Source: Atherix ibis (taxonomy: Eukaryota > Arthropoda > Insecta > Diptera > Athericidae). From it: a stretch of 64,000 nt of DNA. Location: positions 70,915,622 to 70,979,621 of the forward strand of contig OY282606.1 in NCBI GenBank assembly GCA_958298945.1. The letters run 5' to 3'. The translations under genes were made by a program, and so were the position numbers. The notes below the pieces were generated by a model. The model was not told where the DNA came from and did not search any database. It saw only the letters and a program-made list of their open reading frames with translations. Below, piece after piece: positions 11,678 through 22,530 of this stretch; position 1 is the first letter of the stretch; each line of letters begins with the position of its first letter.

Positions 11678-12598
11678 TTGGGTTGTTCGGAAAGTAATTT
11701 CGTTTTGTTTTTATAAAAATGAAAGACGATTTTCTTATAGCGAATTAATATTTTATTCTAGACTTTTGTCTTTAAGTGAATCATTTAATTTGTCCAACTG
11801 ACGATAGTACACTTCAGAATTAATCGTTGTGTTTCTCAGTAGAATCCCACCAAACGGATAGCATAACCTTTTTTGATGAATATTGACTTTCGAAGTGCTT
11901 TGAGCCGGTTCATCTTTTCTACTCCAGGATCTTTTGCGCTTAACATTTTTGTAGACAACCCATTTCTCGTCCCCAGTGATGATATGCTTAAAAAATGGAT
12001 CATTTTCTTGGAGTTTGAGAAGCAAATCACAAACGTCGATGCGACGGCACAAATTTGTTCCGTAAGAAGATGAGGAGCCCAAATGTGGAGCTTTGAGATA
12101 AAACCTAGCCGTTTTCAAATGATCATGAACGGTTTAATGTGATAAATTTAATCGCTCAACGATCTCACGAGTTGTTATTCGCTGGTTTGTATCAATTAAT
12201 GCCTTTATTGTGTCTTCATCAGCTTCAACTGGTTTTCCAGAACGTGGTGCACCTTCGAAATCAAAATTGCCCGATCGAAATTTGGCAAACCAGTTTTGAC
12301 ACTGACACTCACTTAACACATCTTCTCCATACACATCGGATAATTTTTTCTTGCTTGAACAGCATTTTTATCTTTTCTATAGTAAAAAAGTATAATATGC
12401 CAAAAATGCTGTTCTTTACTTTCCAGATTTAAAAGGGTATCAACCAAAAACTACTATGCAAGCCTTGCTATGTCAGCTGTTTAATTACATATGATTATGC
12501 GGCTTAAGTGTAAAGTTGGTTGTGAAAAAATAAAATTAAGTCATTTGTTGGGAAAAACGAAATTTTTTTCCTAGCAGAGGACTTTCCGAACACCCCAA
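11678..12598 (-). mobile_element. cecropia/mellifera-type mariner, internally deleted
   Basis: A 921-bp element is bounded by TA on both sides (11,676-11,677 and 12,599-12,600). The TIRs are TTGGGTTGTTCGGAAAGTAA at the low end and its partner ending TTTCCGAACACCCCAA at the high end. A complete member would be about 1.3 kb, so roughly a quarter is gone. The transposase lies on the minus strand. Related copies sit at 24,921-26,054 and 54,078-54,798. Confidence 0.88.
11753..12432 (-). pseudogene. mariner transposase, catalytic core deleted
   Basis: Minus-strand pieces give the N-terminal helix-turn-helix region (VYGEDVLSECQCQNWFAKF, then [20 protein letters not shown], about 12,334-12,134) and then HIITGDEKWVVYKNVKRKRS, which contains the first catalytic Asp. 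From INSEVYYRQLDKLNDSLKDK the frame runs into a stop at 11,753. The stretch that should carry HQDNA and YSPDLAPSD is absent, so both later catalytic Asp residues are lost. Wording is close to the mariner part of SETMAR-type transposases. The frame also shifts between the two ORFs near 12,130. Confidence 0.85.
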
Positions 12599-14229
12599 TA
12601 TATTGGTAAGTGATTCAACTTCTGATAATGGTAGCTGTCAAATAAGATGTCAGTTGTCAAAATTTTTAAATGATATTTACTTAGCATAGTTAAGCATTTT
12701 ATCATTGCTATTATAAGATTCGAACAACGTGTCAAAATCATCCAAGATTATTTCATAAATAAACCGTCAATTCCAAAAATACATAATAGTAATTTACCAT
12801 AAAATTATGTTCAATTATGGGGTTTATTTTTTGTGCAAAAATTTACAAGAGTCAATTGGTTTACAAAATCTACTGTTTGATATGGTTTTAAAATGAACCG
12901 TTTCGTGGGCTTTTTGAATCCTTTATCTTCCAAAATAAATCTGTAGCTCGCGTGTTAGTCAATTAGTTACTGGGAAATGTTCAACAATTATTTTGGCATT
13001 TAGCGAAATGTCACTACTAAAACAATATGGCGATATCGTAAGCTGTAAATTGGTCATCTAGGTTGTGCAAAGTCTTTGGTATAATCTGACAAATTTGTAA
13101 AAATAGATGGCTTGGTAGCAAAAATTGAAAAAGTTATACTGGAGATAAAGGTGGATTTACTTAATAAAGCGGTCAAAGATTAGACAGATTGGTTGGGCTT
13201 TGCCAAAGTTAAATTTTTCATTCTTTCATTTTTTTTATAAAAAATGTTCTAATCCTCCTTAAAAAATAATTGGTATAATTTATTTTACTTCCTTTTAAGC
13301 TCTGCGGAAAGTTTTTGGCAGTACTTTCCAAGTTCCCCCGTACTCACCCGTGAATGCTTATAGTCAATATAAGCAAATAAAAAAACCTTAATTTTATAAT
13401 TAATTTTATTTCACTCTGCATACTAAAGTTTTTATTTTCATCTAAAGACCAATAAAATATATTTTTAAAGACTATTTAAAAAATCAATATTTTCATGTAT
13501 TATCACAAAAAAAAAAATGTATAAAACATTTCCTAAACTACTAAACAAAATAAAAAGTTACTTTTATAATAATTTTGAAAGCATGTGCAAAAATGCGAAG
13601 AACAAAGTTGTGAAAGTAATAAATTAAATAATGGTTAAAAATATAAAGCACGTACTTTAAAAAATACTTTCAATTTCTATTAAATCGTCTAGTAAATTAA
13701 TAAAAAATACTACAAAATAATTGATACCTATACAGCTAACAGTAAAAATAGAGAAATATCATTTCCCATAGAGAATTTTCGTTTGGAAAAACTTGCCAAG
13801 AAAGTTTTCGAAATTGATTGTTTTTACTCATGCTAAAGGATAATAGCTAATCGATTAAATCACCTAAACTTTGATACCAAAATATAATGAGCAAATTTTA
13901 TTTTTATGATTCATTTTTACGTAATGTTATAGTTTGTGCCTACAAAGAAAATATTTTAAATTATGCCACTTATTATCAATTTTTAGTTTTTTTTTTTAAA
14001 CTGTATACATTTTAATTATTGGAAATAAAATTTGGTTATTGCATTTTTAATATATGATTGCGAAAATAGCTTTTAAGTGGACTTTGATAAGTTATTATAG
14101 TAATTTTTCACAACACATCCGGTTTTTTGAACGAACTTTTTTTTTCTATGCTGGAAATTGTAGGCAAAACAAAATTAAATTTAGAAGACATTATAGATAA
14201 TAGATCTATCTGTCTATTTTCCTTTTAAC
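12599..14229. other. AT-rich stretch, no gene seen
   Basis: Mostly low-complexity AT-rich DNA. About 13,000-13,260 is somewhat more complex and may be an old transposon scrap, but I cannot identify it. Confidence 0.45.
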
Positions 14230-14489
14230 TATCCGTTCAGATCATGGGTACCGTTTTACAAATTTGTATCGGTTTTAAGATCATGATTTTCGTGCAGTCT
14301 TTAGTATGGTGATATGCTTTCTTTATCCAATAGGATAGGAGGTAAAATTATATCCATTTCCGGTTGTTATCTTTGGTATTTTTGTGTTTTTGATGACTGG
14401 TGGCTGATGGCTTTTCATGTATTTTTCCGCACTTTCTGTAGAGGAAATAAAAGTAGAATGGAAAGTACAGTAGTTTTTGTGAATAAACG

Positions 14490-14815
14490 TAAGACCATGC
14501 GTCAGTGAGATTTGAACCCACGAGCCTTCGGATGCTATTCCAGCATGCTAACGCCTGTGCTACCGTTTGTTTGTTTGTTTGTTTTGTTAACGGGTCAGCA
14601 GACTTTGCCAGACGCTATTCCATCCATCTGCTCAGGCGATCTGCTGGAGCAAAAGGGTAGTATAAGGAATAAGGAAATGACAGTCTAGTGGTGAGGAATT
14701 AGCGTAGGGACCATGATGCTGCAAATGGGACTCGAACCCACGACCCTCTGGGCTAGAAGTCCAGCACGCTATCGACTGTGCTACCTAGAGGGCGCCTTTG
14801 CTACCGGGCTGGCTT
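14490..14815 (-). mobile_element. tRNA-derived SINE (outer copy), interrupted
   Basis: On the minus strand a tRNA-like head begins near 14,815 (GCCCGGTAGCA) and continues after the inserted element with CAGGCGTTAGCATGC and a B-box-like GGGTTCAAATCTC near 14,510. Box A and box B are placed as in a tRNA-derived pol III promoter. Its 3' boundary below 14,490 is unclear. It is cut at the A-box region by the SINE at 14,566-14,798. Confidence 0.55.
14566..14798 (-). mobile_element. tRNA-derived SINE (inner copy) with 8-bp target duplication
   Basis: This is a 233-bp element on the minus strand. The head GGCGCCCTCTAGGTAGCACA leads to a B box GGTTCGAGTCCC near 14,735. The tail near 14,566-14,587 is a short AAAC repeat. 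The 8-bp sequence TGCTACCG flanks it on both sides (14,558-14,565 and 14,799-14,806), marking a retroposition target duplication. The target is the tRNA-like head of another SINE. It has no coding capacity and would depend on a LINE for movement. A working tRNA gene is unlikely because no acceptor stem forms. Confidence 0.75.
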
Positions 14816-15980
14816 ATTATAAAACAGATAGTCATCCAAAAAAAAACCTCTGTAACTTATTAACTTCTTAATCTAATTAATAACATATTAAAATATGGTA
14901 AATAATATCGCGATATATTTTTGAAAAGGATCATTATCATTAGTTCTATTTTAACGAACTTTAATAAAAATACAAAATAAAGTACAATATTATATTGTGG
15001 TTGTAGTAATATTTTGGTTGGGAGATTTTGAATTATCGGTCGTGCTCAATATTAGAAGATAAGATAAATTAAAAAGGATGATTTTGAGCAATAATTCTTC
15101 ATTTTTTTATTTTTTTTTATGTACTTTAATTTTAACTTAATAAATAAAACTCAGCCAAAAGTTCTGTTTTTAATTAAAAATTAATTTTTTCTTAAATCAT
15201 CCCTTTCGCTATCATAATCCAATATGAAAAACCAAATCGGATACACAATTATAAAATTGCGATGTGTATATCGGTATATCTCTGGATGCTGAAATGCCTT
15301 TAAAATTTAAGTCATATTCGCCATAATTTTCAAATAATACGCAGTGTATTTAATTATGAATCAACAATTATGTTTTTCATTAGATACATTTTTAAATACG
15401 TTTAATTGAAATAGGTTAGAAAATAACTGAAAACATTTTTATTTTCGAAAAGTGCATGTACTAGCTCTTCCAAAGGATCTTTACTATATTTTGTCTCTCT
15501 TTGTCGTTCCGCAAAATGACTTTGGTGATGTTGCAATAAAAGGAGGCAAATAGTGGCCTATGAGTGCCAAGTCTAATAGTGCACTTTATACAAACTCAAA
15601 TAAAGATCAGTGATGTCTTACTGAATATATAACATTCAAAATTAATGGTACCACTTTCATGTATCAAGGTGGCTGATATGTTTTCTTATCTCACATGATA
15701 GGTATCTACTTTTGTATCTACCCAGGGTTAGGCGAAAGTGTTACGATCGGTTCATTTCTAAAATCTATAGTTATGTTGGTAAACAATATCTTGGGTTTAA
15801 TTCTACCAACTGGTTAGAAGAGCAGTTTGATAAGTCAATAATAAATGCAAAAAATTAAGCTGATACTCTTCAAAATCTTTTTATATTAATGTGGACATAC
15901 GTGAATTGCATGTGTTCATAAAACATTTCTTCTTGAGAGAAGAAACATTATCAGAAACTAAAACCAATTCTGAAATGTAT
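14816..15980. other. AT-rich stretch, no gene seen
   Basis: Ordinary AT-rich sequence. A more complex patch at about 15,470-15,780 does not translate into anything I recognise on either strand. Confidence 0.45.
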
Positions 15981-15984
15981 AATG

Positions 15985-16735
15985 GAGGCTCGTAACCATC
16001 GTATAGAATGGTTCAAAAGCGCCCAGGACATCCAATTTAGGTCACTAACAAAGTAATACTTAATAAAGTTCATGATATCTTTTTAAAATATTTTCGAACG
16101 AAAGTGTATGCTATAGCTGATACCTCTAAAGAATATTTAGGCTACATCTTACATGAAATTTCGGTTATAAGAAAAGTATTGGTGAGATGGCTACCGCATT
16201 TACTAACATCTTACGAAAAACGTGTTCGCGTAACAACTTCAATGGAATATTTGAAGTTTAGTATTGAATCATACTTATTAATAAAATATGGATTTATAAT
16301 TATACAGTAGAAACCATAGTTCAGTCTAAAAAATGGACTTATAATATCTAACGTGGACCAAAGAAAGCAAAAACGGTTATACACATATTAATAGGAAAAG
16401 TTATGGCTACTGTTTCTTGGAATTCATGTTAGTATAATTTGCGATGACTTTCGATAACAAGGTAGTATTATACAGTATTATTAGACTAATTAAATGATGA
16501 ACTTAAGTCAAAAGACCAGCACTTGGCAAAAAAAAGTTATATTTTATCATGATAAGGCCCTGCATATTCATCGGCAATTGCAATAGTAAAATTAGTTAAA
16601 TTATATTATGAATTGATTTTTCATCCACCGTTTTCTCCAGATTTGGCTCCTACCGACTTTTTTTGTTCCCAAACATGTAGAAATGATTTGGTGGAAAGAA
16701 ATTTGCGTTCAATTCTTAAGTTATAGCCAAAACTG
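15985..16735 (+). pseudogene. irritans-like mariner transposase remnant
   Basis: Plus-strand frames together follow a mariner transposase from the middle of the DNA-binding domain. A decayed RPGHPI-VTNK is near 16,015, then YAIADTSKEYLGYILHEISV and LLTSYEKRVRVTTSMEYLKF (ORF 16,104-16,310), GPKKAKTVIHILIGKVMATV near 16,360, LAKKK near 16,530, then degraded equivalents of HHDNA and FSPDLAPTDFF near 16,555-16,660. It lacks both termini and has many stops. It ends where a mariner of another lineage on the minus strand begins. Confidence 0.75.
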
Positions 16736-17660
16736 CGGCCTGTTTAAAACGGTTTGAATTTTTATTTTGAAAAAAAAACCATCGCTAGCCACAACTTTTT
16801 CCCATCTTTCTGGAAGCATACGGAGTCCATGTTTAAAAAAAACTGCTGGTCTTTTGAGGCGATCCACGAATCGCCTCAAAAGACCTGCTCAGCCAGGCCA
16901 TGCGTCATCGATCGGAAGAGGTAGTAGTCGGATGGAGCGATGTGTGAAGAATACGATGGGTGTTGCAGGATATTCTATTTCAGTGTTTCAAGGTAGGTTT
17001 TAACCACCTCAGTAACATGTGGTCGAACGTTGTCGTGCTGTAAAATCACTTTGACGTGTCTTTGCTCGTATTGTCGCCATTTTTCCTTCAATGCTTGGCT
17101 CAAACACATCATTTGTGTTCATCCTGTCGAGCTGGTCCCAACAAATACATAAGATGAATGTCGAGCCATGGATGTTCAACGTCTCTCGGCTTCAAATCGT
17201 ATGGCACCCAATTTCCTTGCTTTGGATCATTCCCAAGGCTTTTAAATGATAAAAAATGTCTTGTTGAGTTACGCGTAATGAATCTGCAAATTGTCTTCCA
17301 CAACCAAATCACAAATTTTGTTGCATTAGAATCATTCGTGACACGTTCTCACCTCACCATAAGTTTCTACAATCATTTGACGCGCCTCAGCCGCAAATTT
17401 TTTCGAATTGATTTTTGCCCTCCCTTAAATGACGCTTCCAGAAAATGACGCTCATTTGGCTCCAATTTCGACATTTTCGCACACAAAAAAATATAAAATG
17501 CCGTCACAAATATAATAATGAGAAGTTGACGATAGATGCCTAAGCTTACGATTTGAAGTTTCTGATCCGATATTTTGGACCAGCATTCACTGCTAGCGCC
17601 ATCTATTATTAAATAATTTGTTTGCTTAATTTATCACTGACTTATCAAATGGCCCTCATA
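16735..17660 (-). mobile_element. mori/Bmmar1-like mariner remnant
   Basis: Read on the minus strand, the start of a transposase (MSKLEPNERHF) is near 17,470. FKSLGNDPKQGNWVPYDLKP follows near 17,220, matching the mori-type motif, and the C-terminal GLRMLPERWEKVVASDG is near 16,800. The central catalytic part is deleted or scrambled. Outer sequence near 17,620-17,660 (TCACTGACTTATCAAATGGC) may be the remains of a TIR. No long ORF survives. The subfamily name comes from motif wording only. Confidence 0.65.
16848..16885. repeat. fold-back repeat, 16-bp perfect arms
   Basis: GGTCTTTTGAGGCGAT (16,848-16,863) is followed after 6 bases by its exact reverse complement (16,870-16,885). It lies in the C-terminal part of the mori-like transposase remnant, where the family's ordinary reading is interrupted. 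Confidence 0.9.
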
Positions 17661-19119
17661 TTTAAGGATAAATGGGTTACATAAAATGATCAATAAGAGT
17701 GTTCTTCATTTGTATGCATTTAAGTTAAACTTTTTAGTGTATTACAATATGGGTTAATGCAATTTACTAAATGCAATTATGAATTTATGAACCCTATTCA
17801 TTGCGAGATTTTCTTTAGCTACAGAAAATTTTTCATCAAGGATATTTTATCATATCCAACTCTTAAATTATGATTATTTTTGTAGAATATAAAGTTACAA
17901 TTAGTACATCTTTTTATCTTTTGATATATATTTAATTTATTTTAAAGCAAATATGGAATAGTCTCAAGGACATAAATATTCGTTTATAAATGTGAATATA
18001 TTCCCTAAAGGTTCTTGAAGAAAACCTTTTAAATAGAAAATGCACGCGACAACTTTAAAATATTTATTTGTATAAAAAATTTTTACTCCAAGTATTTGTA
18101 ATCATACAGTTATAAATACATGTAAAAAGGAAAATCCTTCGAAATTCAACTTCAATATAACTGGTGCAAAATACTTTAATTATCTTATGTACCCTCAGGC
18201 AGATGAAAATTTACGTTTTCAATGTATTTGGTTATTTACTAAAGCGTATGTGCTTGTATCCCTAGAAAAACCTTGCATAAAAAATGTTATAACATTTTAA
18301 TAATGACATTTTGAACCGAATTCACTTCGTTGATTTTATTGATGTGTGAAATTCTAAATATTCTTTCAGTTCCATTTTCTCGTTTTCCTCCCTTAAAAAC
18401 GCCCGACATATACTGATGTTTCTATTTTATTAAATATAAATGAGATAAGCCATGTTTCCCTGAATATACTTTTACCTTATAATTTTTTTTTTTACTTTTT
18501 ATAATGGAACCTTGTTACTTAGGCTTTTATTTATTTTGGAATATGAATATATATTTCCAAGAATAAAATAAAAAATATTAAAATATATTAAACCAAAAGT
18601 ATATATGGAATTTTTTGCTGTTTAATCATACTTCTAGAATGGAGTTTTATAATATATCTATTGTCAAATTAATATATTATTAGAGTATAATTTATTACAA
18701 TATACATTTTTAATTAAAAAAAAAAACTTTTGATCCCGATTGCCTTTTATAGTTATCTATGAACTCAGTAAGAATATAAATGATTATATGTGGTTATTTT
18801 AATGGAATCGGAAAAATATTAATTATGTTTATAGTACGCTAACTTTACTGCTACTATCTGTTTTAGGAGGAATATTTACAGGTAATTTTTTTACACATTA
18901 ATTAAATGATTGTATTAATATAGAAAATGTATCTTGTAATAAAATAATAACACTTATTGCTTCAAGTGGGAGATAGCGAATCAATTTCATTATCTGTGCT
19001 ATACAGGCATTGAAATTATATGTCTCATGCTAAAATAAGGAGACATCATCGAGTGTACCAATTGTAAAATCTATCAGATACTTTCTGCTGTTCACTTAGA
19101 AACAATTGTCCCTAAAAGA
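17661..19119. other. AT-rich stretch, no gene seen
   Basis: Strongly AT-rich, low-complexity DNA without an ORF, TIR or splice-bounded candidate that I can support. Confidence 0.5.
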
Positions 19120-19640
19120 ACAGCCTCAATTGCCCAAAAAAATAGTGGCCCGTAACTAGAGATGCATTACTCCATCAAATTTTGTCTGCGGCGGTAGGCG
19201 AAAAGGCTGGTTGAATACGGGCAGTGTCTACACCATCCATTCAGCGACTTTCAAGCACTCTATAATAGCATATCATTGAAAGACTTTGGCATCCCGAAGA
19301 AAATCAATTAATCACTTTTGGGACCATTTAAAGTTCTTCGACAAGTAGATGCAACTGGTCATTTTCTCTTTAACATGAAGCTTAAAAAAGTGATTCGTAA
19401 AAAGAGTCAAACCTGCTTAGCTTTAGCATGTGTCATTTAGAAATTGAAGCACGAGAGGTCTTTACTAAGGTTCAGTCTACGGCATAAAATATTGGGCTCC
19501 ATATTAATGATAGTAAAAAGGAGTAAATTCAGTTAGCGTCGGTTTTAAAGAAAACACTAAGATGCATAAAGATAGGAGAATATGGCATTGAAAGAGTTAA
19601 ATTGTTCTTTTATCTTACATCAACGATTGCAATTGATAAC
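19120..19640 (+). mobile_element. RTE-like LINE fragment
   Basis: Plus-strand frames show decayed RT pieces. A SDFQALYNS-like motif A equivalent is near 19,245, SLKDFGIPKKIN near 19,290 and LFNMKLKKVIRK near 19,370. The block order and the FGIPKK wording match the RTE-like copies at 32,000 and 43,100. There is no open frame. Sequence to about 19,990 may belong to the same element but is not recognisable. Confidence 0.5.
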
Positions 19641-20029
19641 AATATGATTATTATAATCGATCTAAATTATTTTTTTTTTTAAATTTTGACCATAAAATCG
19701 ATGTCGCAACTGAACATGACATAAGTTATGTTTGTTCTTATACATTCTTTTGAAATAAGGGTCGACAGAAAAAATCATTGCAAATTTATAGCCGTATAAG
19801 AGAGAAGGATTTCCTTCTACATGATGATTGACAACTCTACATCCAATTTAAGATCAGATTAAGAGACTATAATGGGCTGGATCCTAGCGTTAACCACGAC
19901 GCTAAAAATATGCTTGCAATACCAAACTTGAGGATATTGCGTTCCAGTGGTGATTTATGGCAGGATTTTATAATTTTGGTAAAATACTAAACATTTTTTT
20001 CGTAACAATTTAGATTTATTATTTTACAT
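19641..20029. other. unassigned stretch after the RTE-like fragment
   Basis: A more complex patch at about 19,760-19,980 translates in one plus frame into a fairly long run with a single stop. I cannot match it to a family. It may be the C-terminal part of the preceding LINE. Confidence 0.3.
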
Positions 20030-20310
20030 CAATATGATTCCTTTCAAAGTATTTCTTTTGAGTACCTATATATCGACGGGAGCGTTGATCACTCTTTTAA
20101 TAGCAGTATTGGTAAGTTTCAATCAAATGGACTGAGATTAGGTGAATAAGGAACTGGGGACTCACAGACATCCTTTCTTGATGGAGATGACAGTCTAGCA
20201 GGAAGCACAGTCATGTTGGAGAACCCATGAGTTAAAAAAGTCTGATTTGACACAAATAACCTTCCTTCTTAATCTTTCAAGAACTTTCAACTCTGATCGA
20301 TGATCTGGCC
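20030..20310 (-). pseudogene. Tc1/mariner-type transposase scrap, copy 1
   Basis: The minus strand gives LPARLSSPSRKDVCESPVPY followed by SPNLSPFD near 20,150. This resembles the second-to-third catalytic Asp region of Tc1/mariner transposases (PYSPDLSPTD). About 120 bp of it (20,187-20,310) is repeated at 21,430-21,548. There are no TIRs or open frame. Confidence 0.45.
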
Positions 20311-20492
20311 CATTGCGACAAAATAACGGTACCTGAACAAAATTTGGTATTTAAAAGGCTGAGGTATTTTCCAAGGACTTGTTCAATACTTTCACTCCAC
20401 TTAAAGCCATAGAAAATAAGACACACTCACAAAAAATTTATGACGAACTTACAATTCCACTTGTAATTGAATTGTAAAATTATAAAATAAAT

Positions 20493-20532
20493 TTTTTGAG
20501 TGAAGGACTTCTATAAGTCCTTCACTCAAAAA
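20493..20532. repeat. fold-back repeat, 18-bp perfect arms
   Basis: TTTTTGAGTGAAGGACTT (20,493-20,510), a 4-base loop CTAT, then the exact reverse complement (20,515-20,532). Partial pairing continues outward for a few A/T positions. It lies between two scraps of Tc1/mariner sequence, next to a Jockey-like fragment. Confidence 0.92.
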
Positions 20533-20639
20533 TTTTACCCTATCCGAAATTAAATATTTAATCCACCACCTTCCCAATAAAAAAAAGCACCTGGCTGTGA
20601 TTTAATAGCCGCTGCTATCCTCAAACAAATCTCCAAAAA

Positions 20640-21425
20640 ACTCTCATATTCATAACCACCTAATTTGCCTTACTTTGGAAATTTTCAGTTATCAAACTGA
20701 TTCTCAAATCTCAAAAACCAGTAAATTTCCTATCCTCATATAGCCCTATCAGCTTGTTACCAATCCTAGAAAAAATCCAAAATTATCCCTGATCGCGAAT
20801 TTGGTTTCCGTACAGAGCACTCCCCAATCCATCAATCTCATTTCTTGATCGAAAAGAGTACTGTCCAGGTATGTTTCTAGATATATGGCAAGCTTTTGAT
20901 TAAGTGTGGTACTCTGGACTTCCTTACCTCCATATACTTCTTTATTTTAAGATTATATCTCTTCCAAAACCATTTTCAAGTTAGAGTTAATACTGATTGT
21001 TCTGAAATATACCACATTGCAGCTATTGAGCCTTAAGGCAGTATTTGTAGTCCACTTCTACATACGATTTATACTTTTAACATCCCAACTAAGTCCAAAG
21101 CTTTGATTACCACCTGTGTGAGCAATATTACTTTACTTGCATCGCACTCCAATATCCAAACAGCCTCAAAATATTTACAATCCTATACTAAAAATCTTCT
21201 AGACTAGTTTAAGAAGTGGAGCATAAAGGTAACTGATTAGGAGAGTGTTTATGTTACCTTTATTCCTGCATCACCATTCCACCAAAAGATAAAATACGCT
21301 AGCTGGGACTAAACCTTGACAAATAATTTACTTAGAGTCCTCACATGAAATTAAAACAACTTAAACTTAATAGACGTTATCGACTACTACTTAGAGTACT
21401 ACACAATAGATTAAAATTGACACTA
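20640..21425 (+). mobile_element. Jockey-like LINE fragment
   Basis: Plus-strand frames follow a Jockey RT: LSSYSPISLLPILEKIQ near 20,740, a degraded FGFR-type block near 20,800, LDRKEYCPGMFLDIWQAFD near 20,850-20,900 (motif A), SGLPYLHILLYFKI near 20,930, a weak motif B near 21,040, and LGLNLDK near 21,310. It is 5' and 3' truncated with frequent stops. It differs in wording from the copy at 1.3-3.1 kb. Confidence 0.68.
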
Positions 21426-21548
21426 TGTTCTTGCAGGAAGCGCTGTCATATTGGAGCATCCAAGAATCAAAGAAGTCTGATTTGACGCAAATAAGCTTCT
21501 TTCTTAATCTTTCAAGAAGTTTCAACTCTGATCGATGATATGGCCTAA
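21426..21548 (-). repeat. Tc1/mariner-type scrap, copy 2 (about 120 bp)
   Basis: This resembles 20,187-20,310: both carry GTCTGATTTGAC and, further on, CTTAATCTTTCAAGAA and TTTCAACTCTGATCGATGAT. The two copies flank the Jockey-like fragment in direct orientation, but they end differently, so this is not a clean target-site duplication. Confidence 0.7.
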
Positions 21549-21728
21549 CAATATCTATTTTTCGTTTCGCATTTTCAGTAGTTTAGGATTTTGAAGGCCT
21601 TAATCTAATTCACTAATATTATTATTAGTTAATTATATTTATTTATTTGAACTGATATTAAAAAAACCACTAAAACTAATTTAAACTTAATACAACATAG
21701 CAAATTATAAAAGTCACATTGAAGCTTT

Positions 21729-22125
21729 TTTTTTCTGTTTAGATTAATGAGGTACAGGGGGAAACCTTCAAAAGGTACTCGCCTTTAAGTTTTTCCTGCC
21801 AGGCGAGTTATGCGGGATTTTTACCTAGCTAAAACCTAACCTGCACCTCTGATCTTGCTCCCGGAACGATGGTTCCCCGGCGGCACTCTTTGTAAATACT
21901 ACTTCGCCGGGGCGTTCTTGTTTGATGCTACTGCTGTCCCGATGTTATGACGCCTCGCGGTCTTTTCTTCGTACGTTGTGTGGAGATCCTTGATAATGGA
22001 TTCCGCGTACTCTGCAATTCTGTTCCAAGCCGATTGGCTCTTCAGCATGCACTCCACTATATTTTCTGGACTGATGGAACGGTTCAGATTTCTCTCCAAA
22101 CTTTGGTTGATTGCAGTGTACTAAT
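21729..22125 (-). mobile_element. R1-type LINE 3' end with poly(A)
   Basis: The minus strand reads a C-terminal peptide (ENIVECMLKSQSAWNRIAEY, ORF 22,099-21,899) resembling the region after the zinc-finger-like cysteines in R1-clade ORF2. It is followed by a GC-richer 3' UTR and an A run at 21,737-21,729. Everything upstream of this peptide is missing, a typical 5' truncation. Confidence 0.55.
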
Positions 22126-22530
22126 ACACTACAGTAGATTCTGATTCTAGTACATACTATATACACAAGGCTAATACAGCCTCCCTGAGAGAAGAAAATA
22201 CACGCTCTCGCTAAGAAATGTTCCCAATTGGCTCTTTTCGTGGGTCCAACTAGCGGATTCACCAATCCAAATACAAAATTTGATGCCACATCGTTGCTCC
22301 AAATTTCTCGATTCGGTTTTTTTTGTAATGCACTATAAAAGCACAACTTCACTTATCACGCTATATAAGGTCGCGTAGTTATTGAACGAGGTTAAAACTT
22401 GTACTGCCACTACAAAGGACTAACGTTCAAGCTATGTAGAGGGGAGGTCCTCAGTGTTGCTACTTTGCTCTTATTGACGCTAGTCTCACTAAACACCTCA
22501 TATTTCTGCGACACCTCTTGTTTTAACAGA
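22126..22530. other. unidentified GC-richer segment with TATA-like box
   Basis: Composition here is less AT-rich than the surroundings. It holds CGCTATATAAGG near 22,360, which can be read as a TATA-like box on either strand. It may be a piece of an LTR or a promoter-bearing transposon end, but I found no clear terminal repeats or target duplication. The overlapping minus ORF (22,352-21,945) does not look like a known protein. Confidence 0.3.

Noticed and set aside
14490..14806. Two functional tRNA genes on the minus strand
   Set aside because: The B boxes match, but no acceptor stem forms and an AAAC tail and target duplication show they are SINEs.
21945..22352. 135-codon ORF on the minus strand
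   Set aside because: It overlaps the R1-type C-terminal peptide in another frame and its own translation shows no family motif.
22126..22530. Solo LTR in the R1-type fragment
   Set aside because: The TGTCGCAG end is suggestive on the minus strand, but I found no matching CA end with a target duplication. It is left as unidentified.
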